64,000 bases of DNA, from the NCBI RefSeq assembly GCF_008728515.1, contig NC_044976.1:211855467-211919466 (forward strand), written 5' to 3'. The notes under the pieces are model-generated. The model was not told the DNA's origin, ran no database searches, and saw only the letters and a list, made by a program, of their open reading frames with translations. Positions within the stretch are counted from its first letter, which is position 1, and each line of letters starts with the position of its first letter. Positions 45,156 through 55,975 of this stretch are shown here, in pieces. This DNA comes from Papio anubis (taxonomy: Eukaryota; Chordata; Mammalia; Primates; Cercopithecidae). Position numbers and translations under genes: made by a program.

Positions 45156-45655
45156 GATTACCACTAGTGGAGGAAGTATAATTTCCTACAGATGTCTTAA
45201 GAGGAGGATTCAGGTATGTTATATGACACAGAATACGCAAAAATGACCCTTCCAAAAGAAGCCTAGGATCTCTTAGTTTTATGAATCTATAATTAGTTTT
45301 GGAGCTGCAAGAATTCAACAAATTCAGTTAGTAACATGAAATTTAAAGAATGGCAAAATAAATATAATTACCCTATTTGGAGTAATTATCCCACCTTCTG
45401 CTAAAAAGAGCAACTTCTTGACTTCCTGGTCATTGGTCAACAGCCCTGGAAACATTTTCAGCTAAATTAAATTCATTAAAAAACAAAACAAATAACATCT
45501 TGTTTCTCCGGATGAAAGCAAAAATTCCTATTTGTGAACAAAGGTATTGATTCAATAGATTCCCCTGGTGACTTCCTTGGTGAAGTTTGCTCTTGATGCA
45601 AAAAAGTCAGCCTCATGAACATGTGCCAACTCTGATGTCAATGCAGCATATGTAT
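45156..45655. other. Unassigned stretch
   Basis: Nothing recognised. Confidence 0.4.
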
Positions 45656-45659
45656 TCAT

Positions 45660-47450
45660 ATGTATTCTTTCAGCCATTCAGTGAACATTTGTTGGATCCC
45701 CTGTTGTACATAGAGAATGTTTATACAGCAGTGATCACAACAAATATTTCTGCACCCTTCTTGTGAAAGATGGAAAAGGTAGTAAAAAAAAAAAAAAAAG
45801 TCTATAAAATATATAATATTTCAGATGGCTGTAAGTGTAGCCCGAAAGAGTTATAATTTTAAAAGACAGCCAGGGAAAGTTCACCAAGAGGTAGCCCATG
45901 TGTAAAGACCTGAAAGTAATGACCTGAAGCAGGTGAGGGAGTTAGCTATGGGGTTAATCTGGGGGAAGAATATTCCAGGCAGAGGGAAGAACCAGCTATA
46001 AAGAGGTAGGAGGTAGAACTAAACTCAGGGGTAAGACTCAACTGCAGAGGCAGGCCTTGGACACTGGACCAAATTGAGGACTAGTTAAAACAGGGATAGG
46101 GTGGAAGCAGCTTTCTATAAAACACCCACCAGTGTGCCATGTCAGTTTACTATTGCCATGGCAACAATCTCACAACCCAGAAATTACCACCCTTTTTCTA
46201 GAAATTTCTGCATAATCTCCCCCTTAGTTTGCATGTAATTAAAAGTGGGTATAAATATGGCTGCAGAACTGCCTCTGAGCTGCTACTCTGAACACACTGC
46301 GTATAGGGTAGCCCTACTCCACAAGGAGTAGTACCTATGCTGTTGCTGTTCACTGGTGCTTCAGTGAAAGTTGCTCTCTAACATTACCAGCATGCCCTTG
46401 AATTCATTCCTGGGTGAGGCCAAGAACCCTGCAGGGCTAAGCCCCCATTGTGGGGCTTGCTTTCCTACATCAACAGGTCCTGCTGTGAGAATGCTCTTGG
46501 CATTTTTGTGGAAGAAAGAGGCCAGTATGGGGGATGGTGGTATGGGATAGAGCAAGGAGGGAGGTGATATGGGATAGAGCAAGGGAGTAGCAGGGAAGGA
46601 TCATTAAGGTAGTAAGAGGCTCCTGCATGACCTTGTAGGCCATTGCAAGGACTTTAGCTTTACCCCAAGTGAATTGGAAAACCAAATGCTAAAGGAAGGA
46701 CCAGTGCCTAAGACTGAGTGATGTCATGTAGTTATCGTTCTAAAGACACTTAGGCTGCTGTGTTGAGAATAACCTGGAAAGACAAGGGCAGAACCAGAAA
46801 GCTTTTGCCACAATCCAGGGGAGAAACAGAATGCAATTTAAACTAGGGTGTCACATTAGAAGGGATGAAAAATGGTCAGATTCTGAATGTATTTTGGAAA
46901 TAGATCCTATAGTGTTTATTTACAGACTTGGATCTGAAATCTGAGAGGACAGAACAGAGTCAAGAAAAACCCTAAAGTTTTTAGCCTGAGCAACTGGAAA
47001 GATAGACATCCCATTAATGAGAAGAGGAGAGTTATCACAGGAGAACCTGATTTTAGAGGGGAAGATCAGGAGTTTTGATCTGGTTGTGTTAGGCTTGAGA
47101 TGCCCATTGGACATACAAAGCGAGCATCAAATAAATAGACAATTGGATGTGTGTCTGAAGCTCAGGGGCAAGGTCTAAGCTAAAGGTAATAAATGTTGGA
47201 GTTGTCAGTATGTACATGGTAGTTACAGGGAGGTGTTTGGGTGGGATCATCAAAAGAAGTGTGCTGGGTCACTTCAGCAGTCAGACATCAGCACTACGAG
47301 GTAAAATCAGCAAAGGAGACCACAGCAAAGTGAGGAGAATGGGGAGTCTTGGAAACTCAGCAAAAATAAGTGCTTCTGGGAGGAGGGGCTAAGTGTATCA
47401 GTTCAAATGCTGCTGGTGGATTAAGTGAAGTGGCAACTGAGAATGTGTGG
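45660..47450 (-). mobile_element. Long L2 LINE, split by an LTR
   Basis: The longest L2 here. From the 3' end: 'gtgaacatttgttggatccc', 'aagacctgaaagtaatgacc', 'tattccaggcagagggaag', then after the LTR 'ccttgtaggccattgcaagg', 'ggctgctgtgttgagaataa', 'ttagcctgagcaactggaaa', 'cttgagatgcccattggaca' and 'caaatgctgctggtggatta'. All are the complement of L2 consensus in order. A poly(A) run lies at 45,785-45,800. No coding capacity remains. Confidence 0.85.
46020..46472 (+). mobile_element. ERV1-type solo LTR inside the L2
   Basis: 'gggtggaagcagctttctat', 'tttactattgccatggcaac', 'taattaaaagtgggtata' with TATA-like 'tataaatatgg' at about 46,251, 'agaactgcctctgagctgct' and an ending 'tttcctacatca'. 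The usual 'caataaaag' poly(A) site has become 'cagtgaaag', so 3' processing would be impaired. Left boundary approximate; family not named. Confidence 0.7.
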
Positions 47451-48138
47451 GCTTTCTTGCACTCAATTTCTTCACACAATTTCATCACCAAATTGAGCAT
47501 GATACTATTTTAACCACACCACATCATACCCTGTAGTGTGCTCCTTCCAGCAACACTCTGCTGTTTCTGAAACTATGGACACATGTTCTTGACTAAGGGT
47601 CCAGAGAATAGGTGTTCTTCATCCTAAAATCATATGGCAATGCCAGCACCAAATGGAACAGTAATCTCCAAATAAACAAGATTCACTGTGATCTATGTAT
47701 TATCTAAGAACCAATAGTTTAGTTCCCTGGCTGGAGCTAGGAGCAGTTCCTTGTTCTTCTAAATAAGTGGGACTTCACACAGAGACATTGTGTCAAGGAG
47801 CATGAATAATGCTCAGAAAAGCTTTAATGCTACCTCCTGCGATCCTCCTAAGACACAGGGAGGAAAGAAAAAGGATGATCTGTAACCAAAGAGGGTGGTT
47901 AGACCCTCGCACCTCCAGGTGAGTATGGCTCATGCTCAGTGTAGAGATGGGTGGCGGGGTGGTGTGTGTGTTCTTACAGCCTGTGCGACGTTTCTCATGC
48001 CAACAGGGAAGGCAGACACTTCCCTCAGTGGGTGGCAGAGGACACAAAAGTCACGGCAAAGACTCGTCGCATGACTTGTAGTTTCAAGCTGTTCCATGAA
48101 TATAGCCATCTTACGGTGCAAGCTGAGGGTAGTCCTGA
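47451..48138. other. Unassigned stretch
   Basis: No gene or named repeat; the frames are short and overlapping. Confidence 0.4.
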
Positions 48139-48441
48139 TTTTTTTTTTTTTTTTTTTGAGACAGAGTCTCGCACTGTCGCCCAGGATGGAGTGCAATGGT
48201 GCGATCTCAGCTCATGGCAACCTCTGCCTCCCAGGTTCATGCAATTCTCCTGCCTCAGCCTCCTGAGTAGCTGGGATTACAGGCACACACCACTACACCA
48301 GCATATTTATTTATTTATCTATGTGTAGAAACGGGGTTTCACTACGTTGGTCAGATTTGTCTCGAACTCCTGATCTTGTGATCCGCCCGCCTCGGCCTCC
48401 CAAAATGCTGGGATTACAGGCGTGAGCCACCATGCCCAGCC
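48139..48441 (-). mobile_element. Full-length Alu with target repeats
   Basis: 'gagacagagtctcgcactg' to 'gccaccatgcccagc'. 6-bp repeats 'tcctga' at 48,133-48,138 and 48,443-48,448. A 'tttatttatttat' expansion interrupts the middle A-rich linker. Confidence 0.93.
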
Positions 48442-48834
48442 ATCCTGAATTTTATTGCCAGCAATGAGAAGTAAAGGTCTAGGGCTACCCAAGAACGAAG
48501 TATTTCACCAGCCTTTTAAAAATAGATTGAAAAGTCAACCACATTCTTACGTTTCAAACACAGCTTTGGTGCCACAACTCACGCCACTGTGTGAGACTTG
48601 AATTCTATCAGCCAGCTTTTAATCCAAGGCTGCTAGGTTTCAACTACTTTAAGGGATGTTCTGATGATGATAAAATCAGTCCCAGTAAAAAGGGATATTT
48701 GATTAGGGAGCTTGAGACCCAGACATAAGACTATACGAGGAACTCTCACAAAATTCTTCACTAAACTTGTTACCTCTAGGGCTCCTGATTCTTGCTGTAG
48801 AAGGATCTTCTAGCACTTCTATCTCAATTGCAAA
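48442..48834. other. Unassigned stretch
   Basis: Nothing recognised. Confidence 0.4.
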
Positions 48835-49062
48835 TAATAGCATCTCCTGTGGAGCACTTCCAATGAGCCAGGCACCATTCCAAATGGTTTATGTACATGA
48901 TCTTATTAATACTCAGAAAGCTTTTATGAGGTAGATACAGAATATGCATAAGAAAACTGAGATTTAAAAAGATTAAGTTACTCGCCCAAGCTCTCACAAT
49001 GACTAAGCCCAGAATGAAGGTCAGAACCTAGGCACTAGAACTCTAGAGCCCTCGCCCTCAAT
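48835..49062 (-). mobile_element. MIR SINE, near full length
   Basis: The complement matches MIR: 'gagccaggcaccattcc', 'atgatcttattaatactcag', 'tgaggtagatacag', 'agaaaactgagatttaaa', 'aagttactcgcccaagc', 'ggtcagaacctaggcac', 'agagccctcgccc'. Confidence 0.85.
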
Positions 49063-49638
49063 CAACATGTTCCATCTCCTGCTGGGAATGGTTTCTGGTA
49101 GGGAAAGTCAGCAGAGTTCACTCTTACAGCCCCAAACTCTGCTACCAGGGTCAATAATTCTGTTACACTGTTTCCTACTCCTATGTTGTTCCTTAATTCT
49201 TTCTTTAGATACTAAAAACATCCTTCAGCATCCATATCTTAATAGTAGTTAAGTTTACTTCTGAACCCACTTCTTATGATGCAGCTGGATGGCAACTTTA
49301 CTGCCTTTTATCATTTCCTCTCTTACATGGATATAACTATTTAAGGATTGCAAGGATATATACACTTGAATGCCTCCAACTTCCCTGTCTTTCTACTTCT
49401 GCTTTTCTGGGTCCATGGATCACCCCAAACTTATATTACTTTTACACCTGCCAGTCAATGACATCAAAACTTTCCTACCGGCATGAATGCAGTGGTATGT
49501 ATCTCAAAGTTTCGAGAAATTCCTTTTACATGGACCATCAGAACTCTGAAAGTTCTTAGCATTCTAGTACTTTATCTTCAAAAAATGCATGTCCATGTTG
49601 CAATTTACTCAGTTATTTTAGTATTTTAAAAAGTGGCT
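49063..49638. other. Unassigned stretch
   Basis: Nothing recognised. Confidence 0.4.
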
Positions 49639-49913
49639 GGCCGGACGCGGTGGCTCACGCCTGTAATCCTCTTTGGGATTTTGGAAGGCCAAGGCAGAAG
49701 GATCATGAGGTCAAGAGATCAAGTCCATCCTGACCAACACGGTGAAACCCCGTCTGTACTGAAAATACAAAAATTAGCCGGGCATGGCGGCACGCACCTG
49801 TAGTCCCACCCACTCAGGAGGCTGAGGCAGGAGACTCACTTGAACCCTGGAGGTGAAGGTTGCAGTGAGCCAAGATCATGCCACTGCACTCCAGCCTGGG
49901 GACAGGTTGTCTC

Positions 49914-49942
<29 letters not shown>
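49639..49942 (+). mobile_element. Full-length Alu
   Basis: 'ggccggacgcggtggctc' to 'gacaggttgtctc' plus a 27-nt A tail. 'aatcctctttgggattttgg' shows rearrangement of the usual 'cccagcactttggg', and 'caggtt' replaces several bases before the tail. Confidence 0.93.
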
Positions 49943-49944
<2 letters not shown>

Positions 49945-51535
49945 TGGTTTCAGTTATTTAATTTTAAGAGGAATGAGAATAAAGACCTCATCTTTTTGTT
50001 CTTCACTGTATCATTCATGCCTAAGCATTTTCTAAAGATTTATTAAATAAATCATTGACACTCCAAGCTGTAGGTTGGATTCGGGTCTGTTACCAGCGTC
50101 GTATTGTTCTAGGACCAAGGCTGAAACAGCAGCTTCTGTCAGGATACAGCCTTCTTATGGTAGAATGCACTGGAGCAGAGGTCAATCTGAACCTTGTAAT
50201 CACAACACACACTTCTGTTCAGAAGTTGGATACAGCACCTACCATTGAAGTTCCATTTCCCAAAGCAAATCATATGACCAAGCCTGACCAGGAGATACAG
50301 GATTTCATAGGATAGAGATTGAAGAAACGTGAACAGTCATGCAGTCCCTGGAATCCTACATAAATGAAAGTTGGGAGGTCTTCACGAAGCTTCCAGAGGA
50401 AGTTTTTAGATGGCAGTGGTCTGCAGGAGAGTTTCAGACATTAAGTCCTAGTTACTACAAATTTAGTGTTACACAATTGCAGGTTTCCTTAAAGATTATG
50501 TGTATGTACTTCTGTTGTGGATGATGTTGTTTTCAGTAAATTTAAATATGTTTAAATATATTAATGAGCTCAGCTTTAAATAAAAATCTGGTGAAATGGA
50601 GAATCCTTGTGAATTGCAAATATTTTCCTCCGAAATGAGTGTTTAACAGTATGTGTCCAGAGGATATCATGTTTGGTTTTCCTGAAGCAGGGCGTGTGCC
50701 ATCTTGATTTTAAAAGCAAAATAAAATTCAAATGAAGAAAAGAGAAGGAACGTGACTGATTAGGAAATTATCAGACATATTCTAATTTAGGCTGATTCTA
50801 GAAGGTCTTCATTTTTTCCAATCTGCTTCCTAAGTATTTTTATGAGTAAGCCTGTCCCTTTTTCCTAGAGACACTTAGTTTTTATTCAAGCACTAGTTTC
50901 ACCCCAAATAAATGAAAAGCAGTAAATATATATGTACTGCTCCTGACATATTTGCCATGAGGAGGGAGGGCAGGGGGAGCAGGGCAGGCATAGAAAGAAA
51001 ACATTGGGTCCAAAGCAAACTGCCAGATTCCTGGCAAGCAGTGTTTGGCTGGTGCACCCCATTTATCAGAAAGCTGCCTCCTGTGCCAGGTCAGCATCCC
51101 ATTTCATCTTTTTGGGATGGGAAGAGAAAATGTAGCTCAGGACTTTACACAGATAATTTGAAAAATGTTTTTGTAAAAAGTGAATAATGCCTAGCCAACT
51201 ATAATAAATTTCCTAGTAATGGCAAGATTTTCAAAGTGTTCTTCAAATACATATAACTTATGTGTCCTACATACTAGCTTCTAGATTGCAACTATAGTAC
51301 TTTACTAGGTAATCATGGAATTGATTTAGGAAAAACGGAGTTGAATTTTTCCAGAAGTTACCTTAAACTCTTAGAAATGATTTTGCAAGGACAGATAACA
51401 ATAGAATCTGGACACCTGGCATCCACAAGACAGGATTGAAAATACAGTCTTCGGGGCACAATGTTAGCTACAGAAAATCTAAACATGAAAAATGACCTGT
51501 TTCTGCCTTCCCGTACTAAGCATTATGAGCAAAAA
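49943..51535. other. Unassigned 1.6-kb stretch
   Basis: Around 50,050-50,310 the wording ('ccaagctgtaggttgg', 'caaatcatatgaccaagcc') is familiar from old mammalian repeats, but I cannot name one. Elsewhere I see nothing. Frames up to 91 codons, none convincing. Confidence 0.35.
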
Positions 51536-51539
51536 GAAG

Positions 51540-52200
51540 CAAAAGCTGAAGTTCCTGCCCACATTGAGGTAATAATCTAGGCAGGGAGATAAACCATATT
51601 TTTCTTTCTTTCTTTTTTTTTTTTTTTGAGATAAGGTCTCACTGTGTCCCCCAGGCTTGGGTGCAGTGGCACACTCATGGCCCACTGCAGTCACTGCAGT
51701 GTCCACCTCCTGGGCTCAAGTGATCCTCCCACCTCAGCCTCCCTAGTAGCTAGGATCATAGGCACATGCCACCACACTTGGCTATTTTTTTATGTTTATT
51801 TTTAGTAGAGACAAGATCTATGTTGCCCAGGCTGGTCTTGAACTCCTGGGCTCAAGTAATCCTCCTGCCTCGACCTCCCAAAGTGCTGAGATTACAGGTG
51901 AGAGCCACTGTATCCAGCTTTAAAGCATATTTCAAAACAAGTAGTAACCAAGGGTCTCTGTGAAAGGCTAAAATTTGTAGTCACAACAAATCAAAACTAA
52001 GAAAGTACAAAAATATGGAATGCCTGTGCACAGCAGACAATAAATGTAAATGCATCAGGAAAATGGGAGATAAAAGAGGTGTTCTAGAGAGAAAAGCCTT
52101 GTACTGAGCTTGAAGCTGAGATGGGGTACATGGATAAAAGTAGGGTGCAGTGGAAGAGCAGGAAGTGTCATATCTGAAAGGACAGAATACTGTGGCAAAA
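51540..52200 (-). mobile_element. L2 LINE fragment split by an AluJ
   Basis: 'cctgcccacattgaggtaat' before the Alu and 'ggtgttctagagagaaaagc', 'gcagtggaagagcaggaagt' after it resemble the complement of L2 3' sequence. Confidence 0.5.
51598..51918 (-). mobile_element. AluJ, old full-length copy
   Basis: 'gagataaggtctcactgtg', 'cacctcctgggctcaagtg', 'atgttgcccaggctggtctt' and 'ggctcaagtaatcctcctgc' are AluJ-type variants. The A-rich linker is extended. Confidence 0.9.
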
Positions 52201-52234
52201 TACCTGAGCTATCAGAAGCATGCTCTGTCCCTCA

Positions 52235-52320
52235 TACTCAGACACTCGTGACCTGGTGACCCTGCGCAAATAATCTACACTATTTGGTCCTCAGTTTCTT
52301 CATCTATAAAATGGGAATAG
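52235..52320 (+). mobile_element. MIR core fragment
   Basis: 'gtgacctggtgaccctgcgc', 'tcctcagtttcttcatctat' and 'aaaatgggaata' are the conserved MIR core. It was later broken by an Alu arm. Confidence 0.7.
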
Positions 52321-52418
52321 CCAGGCACAGTGAAGCGCTGAGGTGGGAGGATCACTCAAGCCCAGGAACTCAAGACCAGCCTGGGTAACACATTGAGACC
52401 CCGTCTTTATTTTTAAAA
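52321..52418 (+). mobile_element. Internally deleted Alu left arm (AluJ/FLAM-like)
   Basis: 'aggcacagtgaagcgctgag' skips the usual 'ctcacgcctgtaatcccagcactttgg', then runs to 'cattgagaccccgtc'. Target-like repeats 'aaaatgggaata' before and 'aaaatgagaata' after bound it inside the MIR. Confidence 0.75.
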
Positions 52419-52554
52419 AATGAGAATAAACAAACCCATCAGGCATCTCACCAGAAGATGCTATCAATAGCACCCTCTTTGGAACTCCTCTTATCAGAAT
52501 TGACATTCACACTATTTCTGGGAATGCTAGGTTCCATGAGAAGGACATGGTCAT

Positions 52555-52630
52555 ATTCACTGCTCCACCTCCACTGCCTATCAGAATGCCCAGCACATAA
52601 CAAGGGTTCAATGAATATGGGGTAAATGAA
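52555..52630 (+). mobile_element. L2 3' tail fragment
   Basis: 'aatgcccagcacataacaag' and 'gttcaatgaatatggggtaa' match the L2 terminus. Confidence 0.5.
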
Positions 52631-52939
52631 GCCAGAAAAAGGCACTCTAACACACAAGGGCAATGGTTTATTTTCCTGCTGCCATCATTGTCTGATACAA
52701 TCTTACCCATGCAAGTATAGTTTACCTATTCCTTCCTCAGATGAAATTGATGCCAACAAACTCCTCACAACATGTTTCTTCATATGTAAAAAGCAGAAAA
52801 GGAGTAATCAATAATAAAGGTGATAACACTGAGGAGCGTCCGTGGCTGGACTCTGCTCAGTGTTTGCATTACTGCTGCTCATGAGAGTAAAAGTAAGTGT
52901 TTGTAGTCCCTTCTCTACAGCTAATCCTTTCCCCTAACT

Positions 52940-53470
52940 CCCTCTTATTTTCCATTTATTTTACAAACCCTCTCAATCTGGCTCCTGCCCCACCCCCACT
53001 ACGCTTTACTGATAATGTTACTATGTCTCTTCTAAATACTAAATCTAATGGCTCTTATTAGCCATCAGTTTGCCTGAGGTCCCATAACACAGTTCTCCTC
53101 TCACTTTTTTTTCTGACTAAACTGAGCTGATGCTATGACTTCTAAGACCTGACTGATATTCGGATGATCCAAATCCTTTATCTACCCTTATTACAGAGGA
53201 AATTTCAAAATATACCCAGATTTTTTCTCTGGCCACCTCACATTTCATATGTGTAAAGCTGAGCTTATAATCCCACCTTCTCCTTTTCCCAAACTTATTC
53301 CAAATTTCCTTGCTCCCTCATGGGGAAAAAAAAAAAAAAATCAGTGTGATTTTGTCACTCTAATGCTTCAAATCCACTGAAATATCAAGTTTTATTCATA
53401 TCACCTGAGGAGTTTCTCCCAAATTGGGTTCCCTCTCTCAGGTCCACTGTCATGGCCTTCGTTTAGAAAC
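52940..53470 (+). mobile_element. L2 LINE fragment
   Basis: 'ccctctcaatctggctcctg', 'aaatctaatggctcttatta', 'ctcacatttcatatgtgtaa' and 'ttttgtcactctaatgcttc' match L2 in order with internal gaps. Confidence 0.6.
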
Positions 53471-53631
53471 TAATTGCTCACTGCTTTTCAAAAGCTGGAG
53501 AATAAGCTTGTTGCTTCAGAATGTTTGTACAGCAGCTCACACACAACTCCTTTCTGTTCCCACCTCTAGGAATAAAAACCTCACAGAGCAAAATGTTTCC
53601 CAGTAGTTTAAAAATACAATCATATGTTGCT

Positions 53632-53918
53632 AACTGGGTGCGCTGGCTCACGCCTGTAATCCCAGCACTTTGGGAGGTCAAGACAGGTGGATCACCTGAG
53701 GTCAGGAGTTCAAGACCAGCCTGGCCAACATGGCAAAACCCCATCTGTACTAAAAATACAAAAATTAGCTGGGTGTGGTGGCGCATGCCTGCAATCCTAG
53801 CTACTAGGGAGGCTGAGGTAGGAGAATCGCTTGAACCTGGGAGGCAGAGGTTGCAGTGAGCTGAGATCGTGCCATTGCGCTCCAGCCTGGGAGGCACAGC
53901 AAGACTCCGTCTCCAAAA
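53632..53918 (+). mobile_element. Alu inserted in the Tigger terminal repeat
   Basis: 'aactgggtgcgctggctc' to 'aagactccgtctcc'. A ~20-bp target duplication, 'acaatcatatgttgct' before and 'acaatcatgtgttgct' after, lies wholly within the Tigger terminal repeat and so makes a second, false transposon end. Confidence 0.93.
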
Positions 53919-54417
53919 AAAATACAATCATGTGTTGCTCAATGATGGAGACACGTTCTGTGAAATGTGTCACTAGGTGAATTTGTCCTTACATGGACAT
54001 CATGGAGTGCACTCGCGCAAACCTAGATGGTACCGCCTACTAAACTCCTAGGATATATGGTAGAGCCTCTCTCTCTTAGGTCACAGACCTGTGTAGCATG
54101 CAACTGTCCTGAATACTGCAGGTAGTTATAACACAATGGTAAGTATTTGTGTATCTAAGCAAAGAAAAAGTCAGCTAAAAATACAGTATAAACAATTAAA
54201 ATGGTATACCTGTATAGGGCACATACAATAAATGGAGCTTGCAGGACCAGAAGTTGTTCTGGGTGAGTGAGTGAGTGCGGGTGAGTGAATGTGAAGGCCT
54301 AGGATATTACTGTATGCTACTATAGACTTTATAAACACTACATGCTTAGGCTACACTACATTTGTATTTTAACATTTTTCTTTCTTCAATAATAAATTAA
54401 CCTTAGCTTACTGTAAC

Positions 54418-54716
54418 TTTTTTTTTTTTTTTTTTTGAGGCGGACTCTTACTCTGTTGCCCAGGCTGGAGTGCAGTGGTGTGATCTCAGCTCACGCAAGC
54501 TCCGCCTCTGGGGTTCCCGCCATTCTCCTGCCTCAGCTTCCCGAGTAGCTGGGACTACAGGTGCCCGCCACCACGCCCGGCTAATTTTTTGTATTTTTAG
54601 TAGAGACAGGGTTTCATCCTGTTAGCCAGGATGGTCTCGATCTCCTGACATTGTGATCTGCCCACTTCGGCCTCCCAAAGTGCTGGGATTACAGGCGTGA
54701 GCCACCGCGCCCGGCC
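54418..54716 (-). mobile_element. AluY-like in Tigger1
   Basis: 'gaggcggactcttactctg', 'gttcccgccattctcc' and end 'gccaccgcgcccggcc'. Target repeats 'gcttactgtaac' (54,406-54,417) and 'gcttattgtaat' (54,718-54,729). Confidence 0.93.
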
Positions 54717-55589
54717 TGCTTATTGTAATTTTTTTAGTCTATAAACTTCCTAATTTTTTAACTTTGACTCTTGTATTAAGACAACTTAAAATACAAACAC
54801 ACTGTACAATTGTACAAAAATATTTTCCTTCTTTGTATCCTATTATTTTGTATTTAAAATTTTTAACATTTTAAATGTTTTTGTTAAAAACTGAAACACA
54901 AACACAAACATTGGCCTAGGCCCACACAGGGTCAGGATCATCAATGTCACTGTCTTCCACCTCCACATCTTATCCCACTGGAAGGTAGTCAGGAGCAATA
55001 ACCCGCACAGAGCCGTCAACTGATATGATAACAATGCCTTCTTCTGAAATACCTCCTGGAGGACCTGCCTGAGACTATTTTACAGTTAACTTTTTTTTTC
55101 CTTCTTTTTTTTTTTTTAAACAAATAGGAGTACACTCTAACATAGCAATAAAAAGTATATAGTAAATACATAAAGCAGCAACATAGTCATTTCTTGTCAT
55201 TATCAAGTATTGTCAAGTATTATGCCCTGCATGTCAGGGTATGGGCTATGCTTTTGTAAAACTGGTAGTACAGTAGGTTTGTTGACGCCTGTACCACCAC
55301 AAACACATGAGTAATGCATTGCACCACCACATTACAACTATAATATCACTAGGCGATCAGAGTTTTCCAGCCCACTACGATCTTACAGGACTCATATCAT
55401 ACATGTGCTCCGTCATTGACCCAGACATTGTTACGTGGGGTATGACTGTAAGTATATATGTGAGGCAAATCTCCTCAGCTTAAAACAGGAAATACAATAT
55501 AAGCAATACCAAAAAAGTACATTTGTATAGCTTATACAAATCTATTCTTAGATTATTGGGACAGAGACTAATGGTTAACCAAACCTATT

Positions 55590-55975
55590 TCTTTTTCTTG
55601 GGAACACTGTTAGGCTGCATTTCCCAGTCGTCTGGGTAGCTATATGCGTGAGTTCCAGCCGGTGGCATGTGAGCAGAAGTGATGTGCGCCACCACCAGGC
55701 CTAGCCAGTAAGGACTTTTCCATGCCCAACCCACCATGCTTTTTACCCATCCACAGCTTGGCTTACTGAAGGTAAACACCTTGGAAGCAACACACTGAAG
55801 GACACAGAGCCAAAGATGGAAGAAGCCCAAGTTCCTGAATCACCACTTAGAGAAAAGCCACTTCCCAATCAGGAAAACTCATCTCAAACTTTATCTGAGC
55901 AAGAAATAAATGTCTATTGTACAAACTCATGGATATTTTGAGTTTTATATGTCACAACAGTTAGAATTACCTGGA
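55590..55975 (+). mobile_element. MaLR-like (MLT1) LTR, degraded
   Basis: 'gccggtggcatgtgagcag', 'agtgatgtgcgccacc', 'agccaaagatggaagaagcc', 'tgagcaagaaataaatgtct' (poly(A) signal) follow a common old LTR pattern. The exact subfamily is uncertain. Confidence 0.55.

Larger units (their letters stand above)
53615..55450 (-). mobile_element. Tigger1 (TcMar-Tigger) DNA transposon with nested Alus
   Basis: The ends are inverted repeats beginning and finishing TA: 'tacaatcatatgttgct' (resumed after an Alu at 53,921) and 'gtggggtatgactgta'. Tigger1 landmarks are 'ggtaagtatttgtgtatcta', 'gagcttgcaggaccagaag', 'ataaattaaccttagcttac', 'gtcaggatcatcaatgtcac' and 'ccacctccacatcttatccc'. On the minus strand the last of these encodes the acidic tail (DVEVEDSDIDDPDP-like) of the pogo-type transposase; the catalytic domain is largely deleted. 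Net length without Alus is about 1.25 kb. Inactive. Confidence 0.88.

Noticed and set aside
53478..53927. 149-codon minus-strand frame
   Set aside because: It is the usual antisense Alu translation (LECNGTISAHCNLCLPGSSDS-type) and not a gene.
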